From: Molossus alvarezi
Lineage: Eukaryota; Chordata; Mammalia; Chiroptera; Molossidae
Direction: 5' to 3'
Assembly: GCA_037176705.1 (NCBI GenBank)
Contig: CM073907.1
Location: 15,531,001-15,595,000 of the forward strand
Length of the DNA stretch: 64,000 bases
Shown: in pieces, positions 10,059-21,572 of the stretch
How the letters are laid out: every line of letters starts with the position of its first letter
Position numbering within the stretch: position 1 is the first letter of the stretch
Translations under genes and position numbers: made by a program
Notes under the pieces: model-generated
The model's input: the letters and a program-made list of their open reading frames with translations, nothing else
Told to the model about the DNA's origin: nothing
Database searches by the model: none

Positions 10059-10511
10059 TCTGGCACAGTAATACACAGCTGTGTCCTCAGCTCTCAGTTT
10101 GTTCATTTGCGGATACAGCTTGTTCTGAGCATTGTCTCTGGAGATGGTGAATCAGCCCTTAACAGAGTACACGTAGCACATGGTACTACTATCAGAATTA
10201 ACATCTCCTACACGCTCCAGCTCCTTCCCTGGAGCCTGGCTGACCCACTGCATTCAGGTGTCACTGAAGGTGAATCTAGGGGCTGCACAGGACAGTCTCA
10301 GAGACCACCCAGATTGCACCAAGGTTCCCCCAGACTCCATCAGCTGTACCTCACACTGAACACCTGCAAAAACAAAGATGTCCTGGTCAGGAGACTGTCA
10401 CACATCCACTGTTTTTTTCTCTCATCCACTCACACACTCAGTGTCTCTTGTTCTCCACAAATTACCTTTGAAAACGGCCACTAGGAAAACCCAGCCAAGC
10501 ACACACTCCAT
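10059..10511 (-). pseudogene. IGHV pseudogene 2, clan III (IGHV3-like)
   Basis: The leader exon is 10,466-10,511 (46 nt, MECVLGWVFLVAVFK, donor GTAATT). The V exon is 10,059-10,362 (304 nt), after acceptor TTTTGCAG. Features in order are [12 protein letters not shown] in the leader end and FR1, LSCAA with Cys22, FTFSD before CDR1, WVSQAPGKELE in FR2, SVKG before FR3, [10 protein letters not shown] and [13 protein letters not shown]. Lengths are those of a normal IGHV3 gene. Two in-frame TGA codons disable it, one in CDR1 just before MQW and one at the first codon of FR3 (usual Arg). Splice sites, both Cys codons and the CDR3 base are intact, so decay is by point mutation rather than truncation. 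Confidence 0.95.
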
Positions 10512-10610
10512 GGTGAGTGGTCTATGTTCAGTCCTGATCAGGGATTGGGGTCACCTGGCAATCCCAGGGCTGGGCTCCTGTTCCAGAGCTGCAGGGTTGG
10601 GGCTGGGATA

Positions 10611-10620
10611 GATTTTATGA
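10611..10620 (-). promoter_or_regulatory. TATA-like element of IGHV relic 2
   Basis: The minus strand reads TCATAAAATC between the octamer and the leader ATG. Position and composition fit the weak TATA box of VH promoters. Confidence 0.5.
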
Positions 10621-10633
10621 GGCCAGAGGCCCG

Positions 10634-10641
10634 ATTTGCAT
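10634..10641 (-). promoter_or_regulatory. Perfect immunoglobulin octamer, IGHV relic 2
   Basis: The minus strand reads ATGCAAAT exactly, about 125 bp upstream of the leader ATG. It is the Oct-1/Oct-2 site of VH promoters. Confidence 0.85.
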
Positions 10642-10699
10642 GTTCTTTTACTATATATGGAGCTCTGAGGCTGAAGACCTGCAGAGAGGACAGTGCCTC

Positions 10700-11636
10700 A
10701 GAGCAGGTGTGAGTGTCCCGGGGCGGGGGGGATTGTGGTCATTACAGCATTTCAATAACTAAATAGAAATCATAGAAACATTTGGGGCTTGTTCAACTGT
10801 CCACATAAGGTAACAGGGAGTACCCATCACTGGCCTGTGCTCCTCCTCACTGGCCCCCTTGACTCCCCTGAACCAACTCCAGGGCAGAGCAGGAGCTGCC
10901 CATGGGGGTTCAGACCCCTTGTAGGTAATGAGAACATGAATGAAGGACTGTATTCTGGTGTTAGCTACACATAAGGGCTTGAGAGGAGCAAACATGTGGA
11001 AAAAGTCCACAAGCTGCAGGTCTTGTAAAAGGACATCATGTACACGGTGTGTTGGTGGCCTTGGCTCAGAGTGTCACTAGCATCCTAACCTTCAAGGAGA
11101 CAAAGAAGATAGAGTGTTGAGAAGATGCTTCTCTACCCCTGAAACTCAGAAACGCTGAGAAGTCAGGGATATTCATGGAACTGAAGGTGAGGTTGTGGGT
11201 TTCCCACACCTAGAAATCCATGTTCAGAGGGTCTCTCTGCATAGACAGTTATAAAGGATATAAAGGAGGTGATATAATGGAACAATCAATGATGTAATTG
11301 TGGCTCGTAATACATATGATCAGTGAGGAGGGCTGTTGTCTGAGACATGCTGGGAACCTTTGTATATTATGTGCAAAGGGGCTTTGTCCTATTTGAGACA
11401 TTTAGCAATCTGAGATCCAAATATTTTCCAGGGCAATCTAGACAGGTCTTTTTATGAGAAGTGTTTATATCAGAGGGAGGCAGAGGGAGATTAGGCTCCA
11501 GGAGGACAAGGACGCGCTTGACCTCTGAGGTAAGGGACCTATTCCTGGCTGTGGAGATGAAGAAAAAGGTCACGGGACAGAGATGCAGTTCTGGCAGTTG
11601 GAAAAGACCAGAAAACAGGCTCCCCTGTCTGAGATG
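10700..11636. other. Inter-V spacer, nothing recognised
   Basis: Includes a short G-rich run at about 10,720-10,731. The remaining frames are short and without recognisable domains. Confidence 0.55.
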
Positions 11637-11637
11637 G

Positions 11638-11975
11638 TTCAGGCAGCTGTAACAAAATGCATGGCTGGTAATATAATAAACAACACACATTTGTGTCTCA
11701 CAGATGTGGAGGCCGAGAGTCCTCAGTCAAGGTGCCTACTGGAGAGGGAAGTTTTCCTGGTTCTTGTCTGACAGCCTCTTGCTGGGTCTGTACATGGTGG
11801 GGGGACAAACAGGACCTCTTAGGCTCCATTAGGAGAGCACTGATCCCATCAGGAGGGGCTTTCATGACCTAAGCATCTCCCTGAGACCCCTCCCACTTCC
11901 CAATGCCATTCTCTTTGAGGATGAGGATTTCAACATGTGATCCTGGACAGCACAGGTTTTCAGACCACAGCGCCA
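11638..11975 (+). mobile_element. Old mammalian interspersed repeat (probably L1 3' end)
   Basis: The chain of phrases 'gctgtaacaaaatgcatgg', 'tttgtgtctcacagatgtggaggc', 'tcatgacctaagcatctccc' and 'aggatttcaacatgtgatcctgg' follows a very common old mammalian repeat consensus in the right order. I believe it is an old L1 3' end but cannot name the subfamily. Its right end abuts the truncated IGHV relic 3. Confidence 0.65.
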
Positions 11976-12079
11976 TCCTGGAGCTTCTGCAGGAGGGTGG
12001 TCCTGCCTCCCCTCTTACCTCAGCCCAGTGAGGTGGATTCATGCTCTGACCTTCAAACTGTAGGGAATGACCATGTGCA

Positions 12080-12358
12080 GACTGCAGCCAGGTCACACAC
12101 TGCAGGCCCTGTTCTGGGGCCTGTCACACCGGTGCACATAGTTGCTGGTGAAGGTGGATCCAGAAGCCTTGCAGGAGACCTTCCCTGAGGCCCCAGGCTT
12201 TCTCCCCTCAGCCCCAGACTGCACCTGCTGCCCCTGGGAGTGGACACCTGTGCAGAGGAGACAGGAGTGGGTGAAAATACCTCTGAGTGTACCTGGTCCC
12301 CTCCTCAGCACTTACTTGTAGCCACTGCCACCAGGAGGGTTCTCTAGCGCCAGTCCAT
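12080..12358 (-). pseudogene. IGHV pseudogene 3, clan I (IGHV1-like), 3' half missing
   Basis: The leader exon is about 12,316-12,358 (MDWR, then TAG, then RTLLVAVAT), donor GTAAGT. The V exon begins at 12,247 after acceptor GCACAG with GVHSQ. FR1 is clear ([22 protein letters not shown]), then FTSNYVH for CDR1. FR2 is garbled: the usual WVRQAPGQ region reads out of pattern and a TGA follows within about 14 codons. No FR3, terminal Cys or recombination signal follows. An interspersed repeat lies about 100 bp beyond. The gene is thus both stopped in the leader and physically truncated, while the promoter is perfect. Confidence 0.92.
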
Positions 12359-12459
12359 GGTGAGGGACTGAGCTGTGGGCACTTCAGTGGGGGGTGTGGC
12401 TGTGGGTGACACTCTCAGGTCACAGACTTATCCATATGTAATCTGGTCTCCTTCATCTC

Positions 12460-12476
12460 ATTTGCATATTCATGAG
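12460..12476 (-). promoter_or_regulatory. Perfect VH heptamer-octamer promoter, IGHV relic 3
   Basis: On the minus strand the heptamer CTCATGA (12,470-12,476), 2 bp and the octamer ATGCAAAT (12,460-12,467) lie about 102 bp upstream of the leader ATG. This is the classic VH promoter pair, fully conserved despite a dead coding region. Confidence 0.9.
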
Positions 12477-12489
12477 GCGGACTATTTCG

Positions 12490-12940
12490 TAGCAGAGGGC
12501 TGGACCCTACCTAAGAGATGATAGAGGTCACAGGGAAAATGCTCATTGGAAGTCTGAGGATCTACATCCCAATCCTGGTAGGAGGATATGTGTCCCCTGC
12601 CAGGTCCCCGAGCTCTGTGCACAATGAGCTCCTCGCATCCCCCAGGGCTGGGTTACAATGAGGGAGCACTGAGTCCCCACGGAGTGGAGGCTTCCACCTG
12701 TAAATGGGAGAGAAGAGACAAAAGCCCAGAAAACGCCCCCTGTGTCATCCCTGAGCCTGGATCCTTCACACTGATAATCACTGAGATTCTCCTGGATTGA
12801 GGTGTATATCAGTTGTTGGTTAGTTTTATTGCTGAGTAGTAGTTTGTTGACAAATGTTCTCTAGTTTCCTTATTTATAAAATTAAAAGATTTTTAGGTTG
12901 TAATAGCTCTTGACACAAATAAAAATGCTCTAGATATTTG
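12490..12940. other. Spacer between IGHV relic 3 and L1
   Basis: No gene seen. The first 300 bp has V-flank texture; the rest becomes AT-rich. Confidence 0.5.
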
Positions 12941-13698
12941 GATATATTATTTATTTTTTGTCTTTTTGTTTTTTGTTGTTTATCATTATATGTTTTATTC
13001 ATTTGTGTTACAGATATTTCTCCTTTTTTCCCACTGATTCACACTTTTCTTAGCCTCCCCGCCTTCCCCAGCTCTGTTGTCCATGTCCATTGTTCATGCA
13101 TAGATGTATATCAGTTCTGTGGTTGATCTCTCCCCCACCAAACTCCTCTTCTGGGGATTGTCACTTTGTACCCCACTTCCACATCTCTGAAACGACCCCA
13201 TTCCTCAGACTGTTATGTTCATTATAATGTACAAATAAGTGAGAACGTATGATACTTTTCTTTCTTTGTTTGGCTTGTTTCACTGAGGATAATACTTGCC
13301 ACGTTTCTCCATGTTGTCTCAAAAAATAAGAAATCTTACTTTCTTACCGCTGCATAGTACTCCATTGTGTATATGTACCACACCTTTTTATTCATTTGTC
13401 TACTGATAGACATTTGGGCTGTTTCCAAATCTTAGCTATTATAAATAGTGCTGCTATGAACATGGGGGTACATATATTCTTTCTGATGGGTGTTTCAGGC
13501 TTCTTAGAGTATATTCATAGAAGTGGGATCACCAGGTCAAATGGCAGTTCAGTTTTCAATGTTTTGAGGTAACATCATATTGTTTTCCATATGGGCTACA
13601 CCAGTCTGCATTTCCACCAGCAGTGTGCAAGTACCAGGCTGTTTTGATTACAGTGGCTTTGTAGTATTACCTGAAATCTGGTAATATGATCCGCCTGG

Positions 13699-13733
13699 TT
13701 TTTTTGTTTTTTGTTTTGTTTTGTTTTGTTTTG

Positions 13734-13764
<31 letters not shown>
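13699..13764. repeat. (TTTTG)n microsatellite inside L1
   Basis: About twelve TTTTG units lie within the ORF2 region of the L1, just left of the deletion joint. Confidence 0.95.
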
Positions 13765-16700
13765 GAGATTGCTGTGGCTATTTGAGGTCATTTTTAGTTC
13801 CACATGAACTTTTAACGTATTGGTTCTAGTTATGTGAAGTATGTCGTTGGTAATTTGATGGGGTTTGCATTGAATCTATAGATTGCTTTGGGTAGTATGG
13901 ACCTTTTAATGATGTTAATTCTTCCAATCCATGAACAGGGTATGTGCTTCCACTTTTGGATATCTTCCTCTATTTCTTTTTTTAATGACCTGTAGTTTTC
14001 TGAGAATAGGTCCTTCATTTTTTGGTTAAGTTTATTCCTAGGTATTTCAATTATTTTGCCATGATGGTAAATGGGATTATTTTTTGAGATTCTCTTTCTG
14101 TGAGTTCATCATTGCTGTAAAGGAATACCATCGATTTCTTGATGTTAATTTTGTATCCTGCTACTTTGTCAAATTAATTTATTCAGTCTAGTAAATTTTT
14201 GATGGAGTCTGTGGGGTTTTCTACATATAGTATCATGTCATTTACAAATAATGACAGTGTCACTTCCTCATTTCCAATTTGGATTTATTTTATTTTTTCT
14301 TCCTGTCTGATTGCTGTGGCTGACTTCCAGTACTATGCTAAATAAGAGTGGCAACAGTGGGCATCCTTGTCTTGTTCCTGCAGTTAAAAAAAGTGCTTTT
14401 AATTTTTGCCCATTGAGTATGTTTATGGCTGTAGGTCTTTCATATATGGCCTTTATTATGTCAAGATAAGATCCCTCTATTCCCAGATGGCTGAGCATTT
14501 TTATCAGAAATGGATGCTGGGTTTTGTCGAAGGCTTTTTCAGTGTCTATTGATATAATCATAAGGTTTTTATCTTTCATTTTATTAAAGTGGTTTATCAC
14601 ATTTATTGATTTGTGAATATTGTACCAGCCTTGCATTTGTGGGATAAATCCCACTTAGTCATGGTAATTTTTTTGATGCATTGCTGGATTTGATTTGCTA
14701 GTATTTTGTTCAGGATTTTGGCATCTATATTCATCAGGGTTATTGGTTTGTAGTTTTCTTTCTTTGTAGTGTCTTTTTCTGGATTTGGAATTAGAATTAT
14801 GCTGGCCTCATAAAACATGTTTGGAAGTTTTTCTTCTTCTTGAATTTTTTGAAATAGTTTTAGGAGAATGGGTATTAGTACTTTGAATGTTCAGTAAAAT
14901 TTCCCTGTGAAGCTTTCCAGGCCTGGGCTTTTATTTGCTGGGAGAGTCTCGATTACATCTTTAATTTTTTTTGTGGTTATTGGTCTGTTCAAGTTTTCTA
15001 TTTCTTCCCGGTGCAGTTTTGGGAGACTATGTGTTTCTAGAAATTTGTCCATTTTGCTTAGATTGTTGAATTTGTTGCCATATAATTGTTCATAGTAGTT
15101 ATTAATGATATTTTGTATTTCTGTGGTGTCAGTTGTTACTTTCCTTTTTTATTCCTGATTTTGTGTATTGTAATTCTCTCTCTCTCTCTCTCGTTTTTTT
15201 GTTTGTTTGTTTGTTTGTTTGTTTTTTGGTGAGTCCAACTAAGGGTCCATCAATCTTGTTTATCTTTTTGATCTTTACAATTTCCTTCCTTCTATTTGCT
15301 ATGGGGTTTTCTTTTTGTTTGCTTTCTAATTCTTTAAGTTGTGAGGTTTGACAGTCAATTAAAATTTTTTCTTGTTTTTTGAGGTAGGCCTGTAGTGCTT
15401 TGAACTTCCCTCTCAGAAGTGCTTTTGCAATATCATAGATTTTGTGTTGTTGTGTATTTATTTTTATTAGTTTTCAGGAGCTTTTAATTTCTGCCTTGAT
15501 CTCCTCGGTAACCCATTTGTTGTTAATAACATGCTATTTAGCCTCCATGTGTTCAAATGTCTTTGCATATTTTTGTTGCAATTGATTTCTAGTTCCATGA
15601 CATTGTGATCCGAGAAGATGCTTGATATGATTTTAATCTTCTTGAACTTGTAGAGACTTAGTTTGTGTCCTAACATGTGGTCTACCTTTGAGAATGTCCC
15701 ATGTGCACTTGAGAAGAATGTGAATTCTGTAGTTTTGGTGTGTATTTCTGTGTAGATATCTATTAAATCAATTTGGTCTAGTGCTTCATTCAGAGTTGGT
15801 TTTCTTGATAATTTTTTTTTGTCTAGAGGATCTATTTAGTTATGTCAGGGAGGTGTTTGAGTCCTCTGCTATGATTGTATTGCTATCAATTTCTTCTTTG
15901 AGATCTTTCAGAAGATTTTTAATATATGTTAATGCTCCTATATTGGGTGCATATATGTTTATCAAGGTTATATCTTCCTGTTGAATAGATCCTTTCAATA
16001 TTATGTAGTGGCCTTCTTTGTCTCTAGTTGTAGCCTTCAGTTTGAAATCTATTTTATCAGATATGAGTATTGCTACCCCAGCTTTTTTTTTCCTTTTTGT
16101 TTGCTTGGGAGATTTTTTCCAATCCCTCACTTTCAACCTATGTGAGGTTTTTGTTGTGATGTGGGTCTCTTGTAAACAACATATAGATGCTTTCTTATCC
16201 AATTAGCTACTCTGTGTCTCTTTATCGGAGCATTCGATTCATTTCCATTTAAAGTGATTATTGATATGTATTTATTTATTGCCATTTTTGTTTAGTGTGT
16301 TTATATTTTTCTTCCTATTTTTTTTGCTAATACAGCAGTACTTTTAACATTTCTTGAAGTGCTAGTTTGGTGCTAATGTATTGCCTTAGCCTTTTTTGTG
16401 TCTGGAAAGCTCTTTATTTGGCCTTTTATTTTGAATGATAACCTTCCTGGGTAGAGTAGTCTTGGTTTCAGATCATTGTTTTTCATGACCTTGATTTCCT
16501 CATGCCATTCCCTTCAGGCCTGTAGTGCTTCTGTTGAGAAGTCAGCTGATAGCCTTATGGGGTTTCCTTTGTAGGTAACCTATTTCTTATCTCTTGCTGT
16601 TTTTAATATTCTCTGTCTTTAATTTTTGGCATTTTGATTACTATGTGTCTTGGTGTGGGTTTGTTTGGATTCTTCTTACCTGGGTCTCTCTGATTCTTGA

Positions 16701-16870
16701 ACTTGAATGCCTTTCTTTCTTCACCAAATTATGAGTTTTTTGTCACTATTTTTTCAAATATATTCTCTAACTTTTGCTCATTTTCTTTTTCTTTGAGGAC
16801 TTTTATGATGCTGATATTATTACATTTCCAGTTGTTTCACAGTTCTGTTAAACTGTCTTTCTGTTTTTTA

Positions 16871-16872
<2 letters not shown>

Positions 16873-16901
<29 letters not shown>
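16873..16901. repeat. (TG)n microsatellite inside L1 ORF1
   Basis: About fourteen TG units interrupt the ORF1 coiled-coil region of the L1. Confidence 0.95.
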
Positions 16902-16904
<3 letters not shown>

Positions 16905-18060
16905 TTCTAATTGGTTGATTTTTTTCTACCCTGTCTTTTAATTCACTGATCCATTCCTCAACTTTCTCTACTCTGCTGTTTAGACCTTCCAATGTGTTCT
17001 TTATTTTTTTATGTGTCATTCGTCATGTCTTCTTAGTGGTTTTGATTTCCAACTGGTTGATTTCAACATTTCTATGTCTATATTCATGGTGCTCATGTCC
17101 TTACACATGCTGTTGAGCTTTTTCAAGATCATGGTCTTAATTCTAGTTCTGTTAACAAACTTAAGTGAACTTCATTTATCTCATCTTTGATAGAGATCTC
17201 TTGTTCTTTCATTTGGCATTTGTTCATTTGTTTTACCATTTTGACTATCTGAGTGGATTTTGGAGTCTGCCAAATTTTCCCAGTGGGTTTTGGTGTTCTG
17301 CTGTTTGTGGCACCCTGTACTACATTTGGATGAGCATGGGAGGACCCACGTTAAACACCACTTTCAAGTCTTACCTTCCTGGGCAGTGTTGCAAGCCCAG
17401 GAATGGTTCAGTTATTCTCTAGCTTTTTGCCTGGAATGTATTAGTCCCAGTTACTTGAAGAGTCTTGGCTTCTAAATTGAATGAAAAATCCCCTCAGGTG
17501 TTCACCATAAGGGGATTCCCCAAAGGTGGGCAGATGTTTGTTGTTACTGAGCCTCAATTTGCATTTCAATGGCCACCAGGTAGGGTTGAATTTCCAAGGG
17601 AGGGGTCTCTGCCTCTCCCCAGAGCCCTGGGAAGGAGTAAGATGACCACTGTCCTGCATGGCTGCAACTCAGCAAAAGCTATGAGCACCCTCCAAATGTC
17701 AAGAGTTTCCACACAGTTTTAATTTTTTCTGCCTTTCCTCTGTCAGAGCCCAAGGTGAGTGGCTGTGGCTATTTCAGCATCTGTCCCAGCTGTGCGCTAT
17801 AGAGCCTCTTGTGAGTGTAACCTTGAGGGTGCTGCTCACCACTAAGCCTGCAGCCGATTGGGGGCTCCCAGCCCCCCTCTTGCAATCTACCAGGATTGAG
17901 TCAGTGTCCCTGGTTATATAGTCCTCCAAGCTGCTTTTCTGTTGCTTTGTCCTGGTGATTTGTCTTTATTTTTTTTGTAATTTCAGTTTGGTCCTGGGAG
18001 ATGGTCTGTGTAGCTTCCATTCACTCTGCCACCATTTTGGAATCTCCAAAAAACCACTTT

Positions 18061-18740
18061 TACCAGAAAAAAAAAGTCAAAATGTCATCATAGGATTTAT
18101 ATTAAGCCAGTGTGTGTGTGTGGGTGGGGGGGGTAAACTAATTTTGAACTAAATCCAGGCAAGAGGCATGCAAAAGGGTCACTTTGCTTCTCCATTTTTC
18201 AATTTGTTTTCTGTACTTTTCTGTTGGGTAAGAAATGTTCAGAAACATAGGTGAAAACAGAATGAATACAGGACTCAGGTGACCAGAGATGAAATATTCT
18301 GAGATTGAAACTTAAATTTACAGTGTAACTTCTCCCAAATCTCTTGGTTTAATATGGTTTCACAGCGATGCCTGTGAATGCATTCACTTGAAATTTATGA
18401 GGTGTTCATTTAACTGCAGACAGGTAGGCTTTCTCTTAATTTTTCATTCTCTTTCTAAAACTCAAATTTGATATTATTCTTCTATTCAAAAACTTTTAGT
18501 GGCTTTCTTTTTCCTGAAGAGTCCAAACTCTTTAGCAGATCATTCAAGGTCATTCACACTGGCCCTAATCTGCCTTTTCAGCATTTCACAATATATATCC
18601 AGTAAAAATTATTGTATTTCAAGCATAGTTGTAGGCATAGTGGGTCTTTTCTGCCAAAAACAGCCTCTATTTCTGGGGTGTTTCTATTTGTTCTCTGAGG
18701 CCCAGATCAAGTAAGACACTACTCAGAAGGCATAGTAACC
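18061..18740. other. Intergenic, nothing recognised
   Basis: AT-rich. It includes a short G-run at 18,121-18,133. No gene or repeat that I can name. Confidence 0.5.
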
Positions 18741-18741
18741 A

Positions 18742-18898
18742 ATAATTAAGAACTTGGATTCTGGAACCACAACTTTAGTCTCCTTGCCTGTGAAACAGGC
18801 ATAATGACAGCACTCACCATGTGGCTGTTGTGAGAATTAAAGGCATTAATGTACTTGAGTGCCTGGCACATAGTAAACACTGAGTATAACTGTCACTT
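18742..18898 (+). mobile_element. MIR-type ancient SINE
   Basis: The phrases 'gcctgtgaaacaggcataatgac', 'gtgagaattaaaggcattaatgta' and 'gtgcctggcacatagtaaacact' are in MIR order on the plus strand. Confidence 0.85.
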
Positions 18899-18991
18899 TC
18901 TTCCATACTCTCAGGCAAAGGCATTCTCAACTTTGCCTCCAAAACAGTACCTTACTTCATAGCATGTTAGTTTTTATTATTATTATTTTTT

Positions 18992-19063
18992 GTTAATCCT
19001 CACCTGAGAATATTTTTTATTGATTTTTTGAAAGAGTGGAAGGGAAGGAGGGAGAGATTGGGG

Positions 19064-19104
<41 letters not shown>

Positions 19105-19252
19105 TATCAATTGGTTGCCTCCTGCACAACCCCTACTGGGGCCAGAAATTAAATCTGCAACCTACGTACATGCCCTTGACCAGGAATCAAACCTGCTACT
19201 ATTTGGTCCTCAAGCCAACACTCTAACTGCTAAGCCAAACTGGTCAGGACTA
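18992..19252 (-). mobile_element. VES-type SINE with (GA)n body
   Basis: Left end 'gttaatcctcacctgaga' is the tail signature in reverse, then a long GA run (about 19,064-19,100), 'ggttgcctcctgcaca' and a right end 'taagccaaactggtcagga', which is the reverse of the tRNA-like head. Confidence 0.9.
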
Positions 19253-19399
19253 TATCATACTAGTTTTTATTTTGTTTTGCATTGTATTTAGCTAAATGTA
19301 CATTTGTCTCCCTTCCCAGACTCTGAGATCCTTGAAGTCAGTCTACTTCTTATTCTCCTAGTGTTCCTGAGGCCTGGCACAGACACACTTACAGGAGAG

Positions 19400-19860
19400 C
19401 TATTTATAAAATAGCTTTATTGGCATATAACAGACATAATGTGACATAATAAAGTGTAAACTTTGATACATTTTGACATATATGACACATTAAATTGCCA
19501 CCACTATGAAGATAGAGAACACATCCATCACCTTGAGAGTTCCCCCTGGCCTTTTATAACCCTCTCTCTGTCCCTTCCTACATCCCTTTTTAAACAACCA
19601 CAGATCCGATTTCTGTCACTATAGGTTATTTTTAATCTTGGAGAATCTCATATAAATGCAATCATACAGGACATATTTTTTTCTGTGGTTACTGCCCGGT
19701 CCTCTGTGATGTGCATGTGCAGGGAGCCTTCTTCCCTGCTTCTGTGGCCCACAGTCTGTTCTCCTGCTCTCCTGAAGACACACTTTTGGGTTGTTTACAG
19801 TAGCATCATTTTTAATACCTGTGTACAAAATTGAATCAATTGTAGAACAACTCTAAATAA
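19400..19860 (-). mobile_element. Old L1-like 3' fragment (tentative)
   Basis: Phrases such as 'tagctttattggcatataacagacata', 'taaagtgtaaactttgataca' and 'gaacacatccatcacc' resemble a widespread old mammalian LINE 3' segment. Subfamily and exact ends are not resolved. Confidence 0.5.
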
Positions 19861-19944
19861 AAGGAAACTAGTATGTTCTCCCATTTGCCTTTCATGATAA
19901 AATTCAGAGAAAAAGTTCAGTGTTAGCAGGAGCAGTTAAATCAA

Positions 19945-20160
19945 ACACTGGTGTGGCTCAGCAGTTGAGCTTGGGCCTTGCACCAGGAGGTCGCCGGTTC
20001 AATTCCCAGCCAGGGCATGTGCCCAGATTGTAAGCCTGATTCCAAGTGGAGGGCATGCAGAAGGTGGCCAATCAGTATTCTCTCTCATTGATGTTTTTAT
20101 CTCACCATTTCCCTTTCTCTCTCTCTAATATTAATAAGGAAAAAAACATTTTTTAAAAAA
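19945..20160 (+). mobile_element. VES-type SINE
   Basis: Head 'tggtgtggctcagcagttgag', B box 'ggttcaattcccag', the body phrase 'gcccagattgtaagcc', CT-rich stretch and A-rich tail at 20,140-20,160. Confidence 0.9.
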
Positions 20161-20162
20161 TA

Positions 20163-21480
20163 CTCTTTTCAGGGATCTGGTCAAGATGGTGAAATAGATA
20201 AACAGTGTGCTCAACCCCTACAAGACCACATCAAAATTACAACTATATTATAGAACAACCAAACTGGAAAATCATCTGAGGACTAGTTAAATAGAAGCCC
20301 TATAACTAAGGAGATAAAAAAGAAACCACAGAGACTGGCAGGAGTAACAATGATGTGAAACGTGCTGGTCCCACACCCATGAATGGAGGTTGAGAATCAA
20401 GATGAAAATTTCAGCCACAGAAAAGGTCCCAACCCCACACCAAGCTCCCAGACCAGAGTGCCACTGCCAGGGAGAGGAGTCACCATAACATCTGGCTATG
20501 AAAACCAGCAGGATTCCATCTATCCAGATGAGACTGAAGGCTGCTGGAAACCCAGGTGTCTTAAAGGGCCCCCATTACAAACTCATTTATTCAGGGGCTC
20601 TCACCTTTGGCCCTGGCAGAGAAACAGCAGCTCAGGAGGCACCAGAGACATATGAGGAAAACTGAGTTGTGTGGCTTCTGCAAGGGTTGAAGGCACACCC
20701 ACAATCATTTCTGTGTTGAACCTTCTTCCCACACCACCAGCAAGCAGCACTATTTTCTCTGTGGTGAGCCCTCCCCCACAAGGCCAATATGAATCTGCTT
20801 TAACCTGTTAAACACCACTCACCCCACCCTAGGGACTCCTTGAGCCCCTGCCCCACACAACTCAGGTACCAGCAGAGTCTGCTGCAGTGGCGGTACCTCA
20901 CTGGCAGGTGGCAGCAGGACTCAGTGAGCCCTATGTCTCTTGCTAAGCAGCCCCAGGCCTGGTACTGGTGGCAGCTGGCCTTGGCTCACAGGGTGCCCTC
21001 TCCCATACACCTCCAGGTCCAGAACAGGCAGTTAACACCTGTGGATTACTTTGTAGCTCCTACCAGGTAGCTCCAGGCCATTAAAAGGCAGCAGCTGACC
21101 TTGGCCTGCACTGGAGCCTCTCCAAAGGGACCCTAGAACCAACAAACAGGGTAACTTACTTCAGACCACCACAAACCACCACCTGATTAGAAGCACAAGC
21201 AGCACACCTAAAGGGTGGTCTTGGTATGCTAAGGTGCACCCCATTTCTGCGGCGTCAGCCCTAGCCAACAGCTTGTACACTGTGGTCATGGCCAATCCTT
21301 ACAGTGACTCAGCCTGAGGGCCAATCCCACCTACTGAGGGGCCAGCTAAGGCTCAACTACAGCAGGAGAGCTCACACAACCCACATAAAGGACACACCTG
21401 TAGCACCCAGCTCAGATGATCAGGGAGACTGTGTCACTGGGCCCCACTGGACACCTACTACATAAGGCCACCTGTTATAG
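20163..21480 (+). mobile_element. L1-like 5' leader fragment or composite retroelement
   Basis: It begins with 'ctggtcaagatggtgaaatagata', the type of opening used by several mammalian L1 5' UTRs. A GC-rich, C- and CCA-rich stretch without a convincing reading frame follows. It differs from the L1 5' UTRs at 17.2-18.06, 28.35-29.3 and 50.6-51.4 kb, so it would be another subfamily or another element type. An LTR-like segment follows directly. Confidence 0.45.
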
Positions 21481-21572
21481 CTCACTATCCTTAGAATTCA
21501 ATAAAGAAAAACAACTTGTCTTTGAGCTGCCCTAAGTAACAGCCTCAGAGACAACAAGAGAAACAATGGGGA

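Larger units (their letters stand above)
12942..18060 (-). mobile_element. Near full-length L1 with internal deletion, inactive
   Basis: Read on the minus strand: 5' UTR about 18,060-17,160; ORF1 about 17,150-16,350, with a coiled-coil piece at 16,837-17,019; ORF2 from about 16,280. The endonuclease part lies around 15,840-16,202 (CCLQETH and LINIYAPN motifs). The reverse-transcriptase core is around 14,268-14,818 ([35 protein letters not shown]). The catalytic YADD position is changed (reads FVND near 14,243-14,254). Near 13,630 about 0.8 kb of ORF2 is missing compared with the copy at 60.9-64 kb. Many stops break both ORFs. The 3' UTR ends at about 12,942. Confidence 0.92.
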
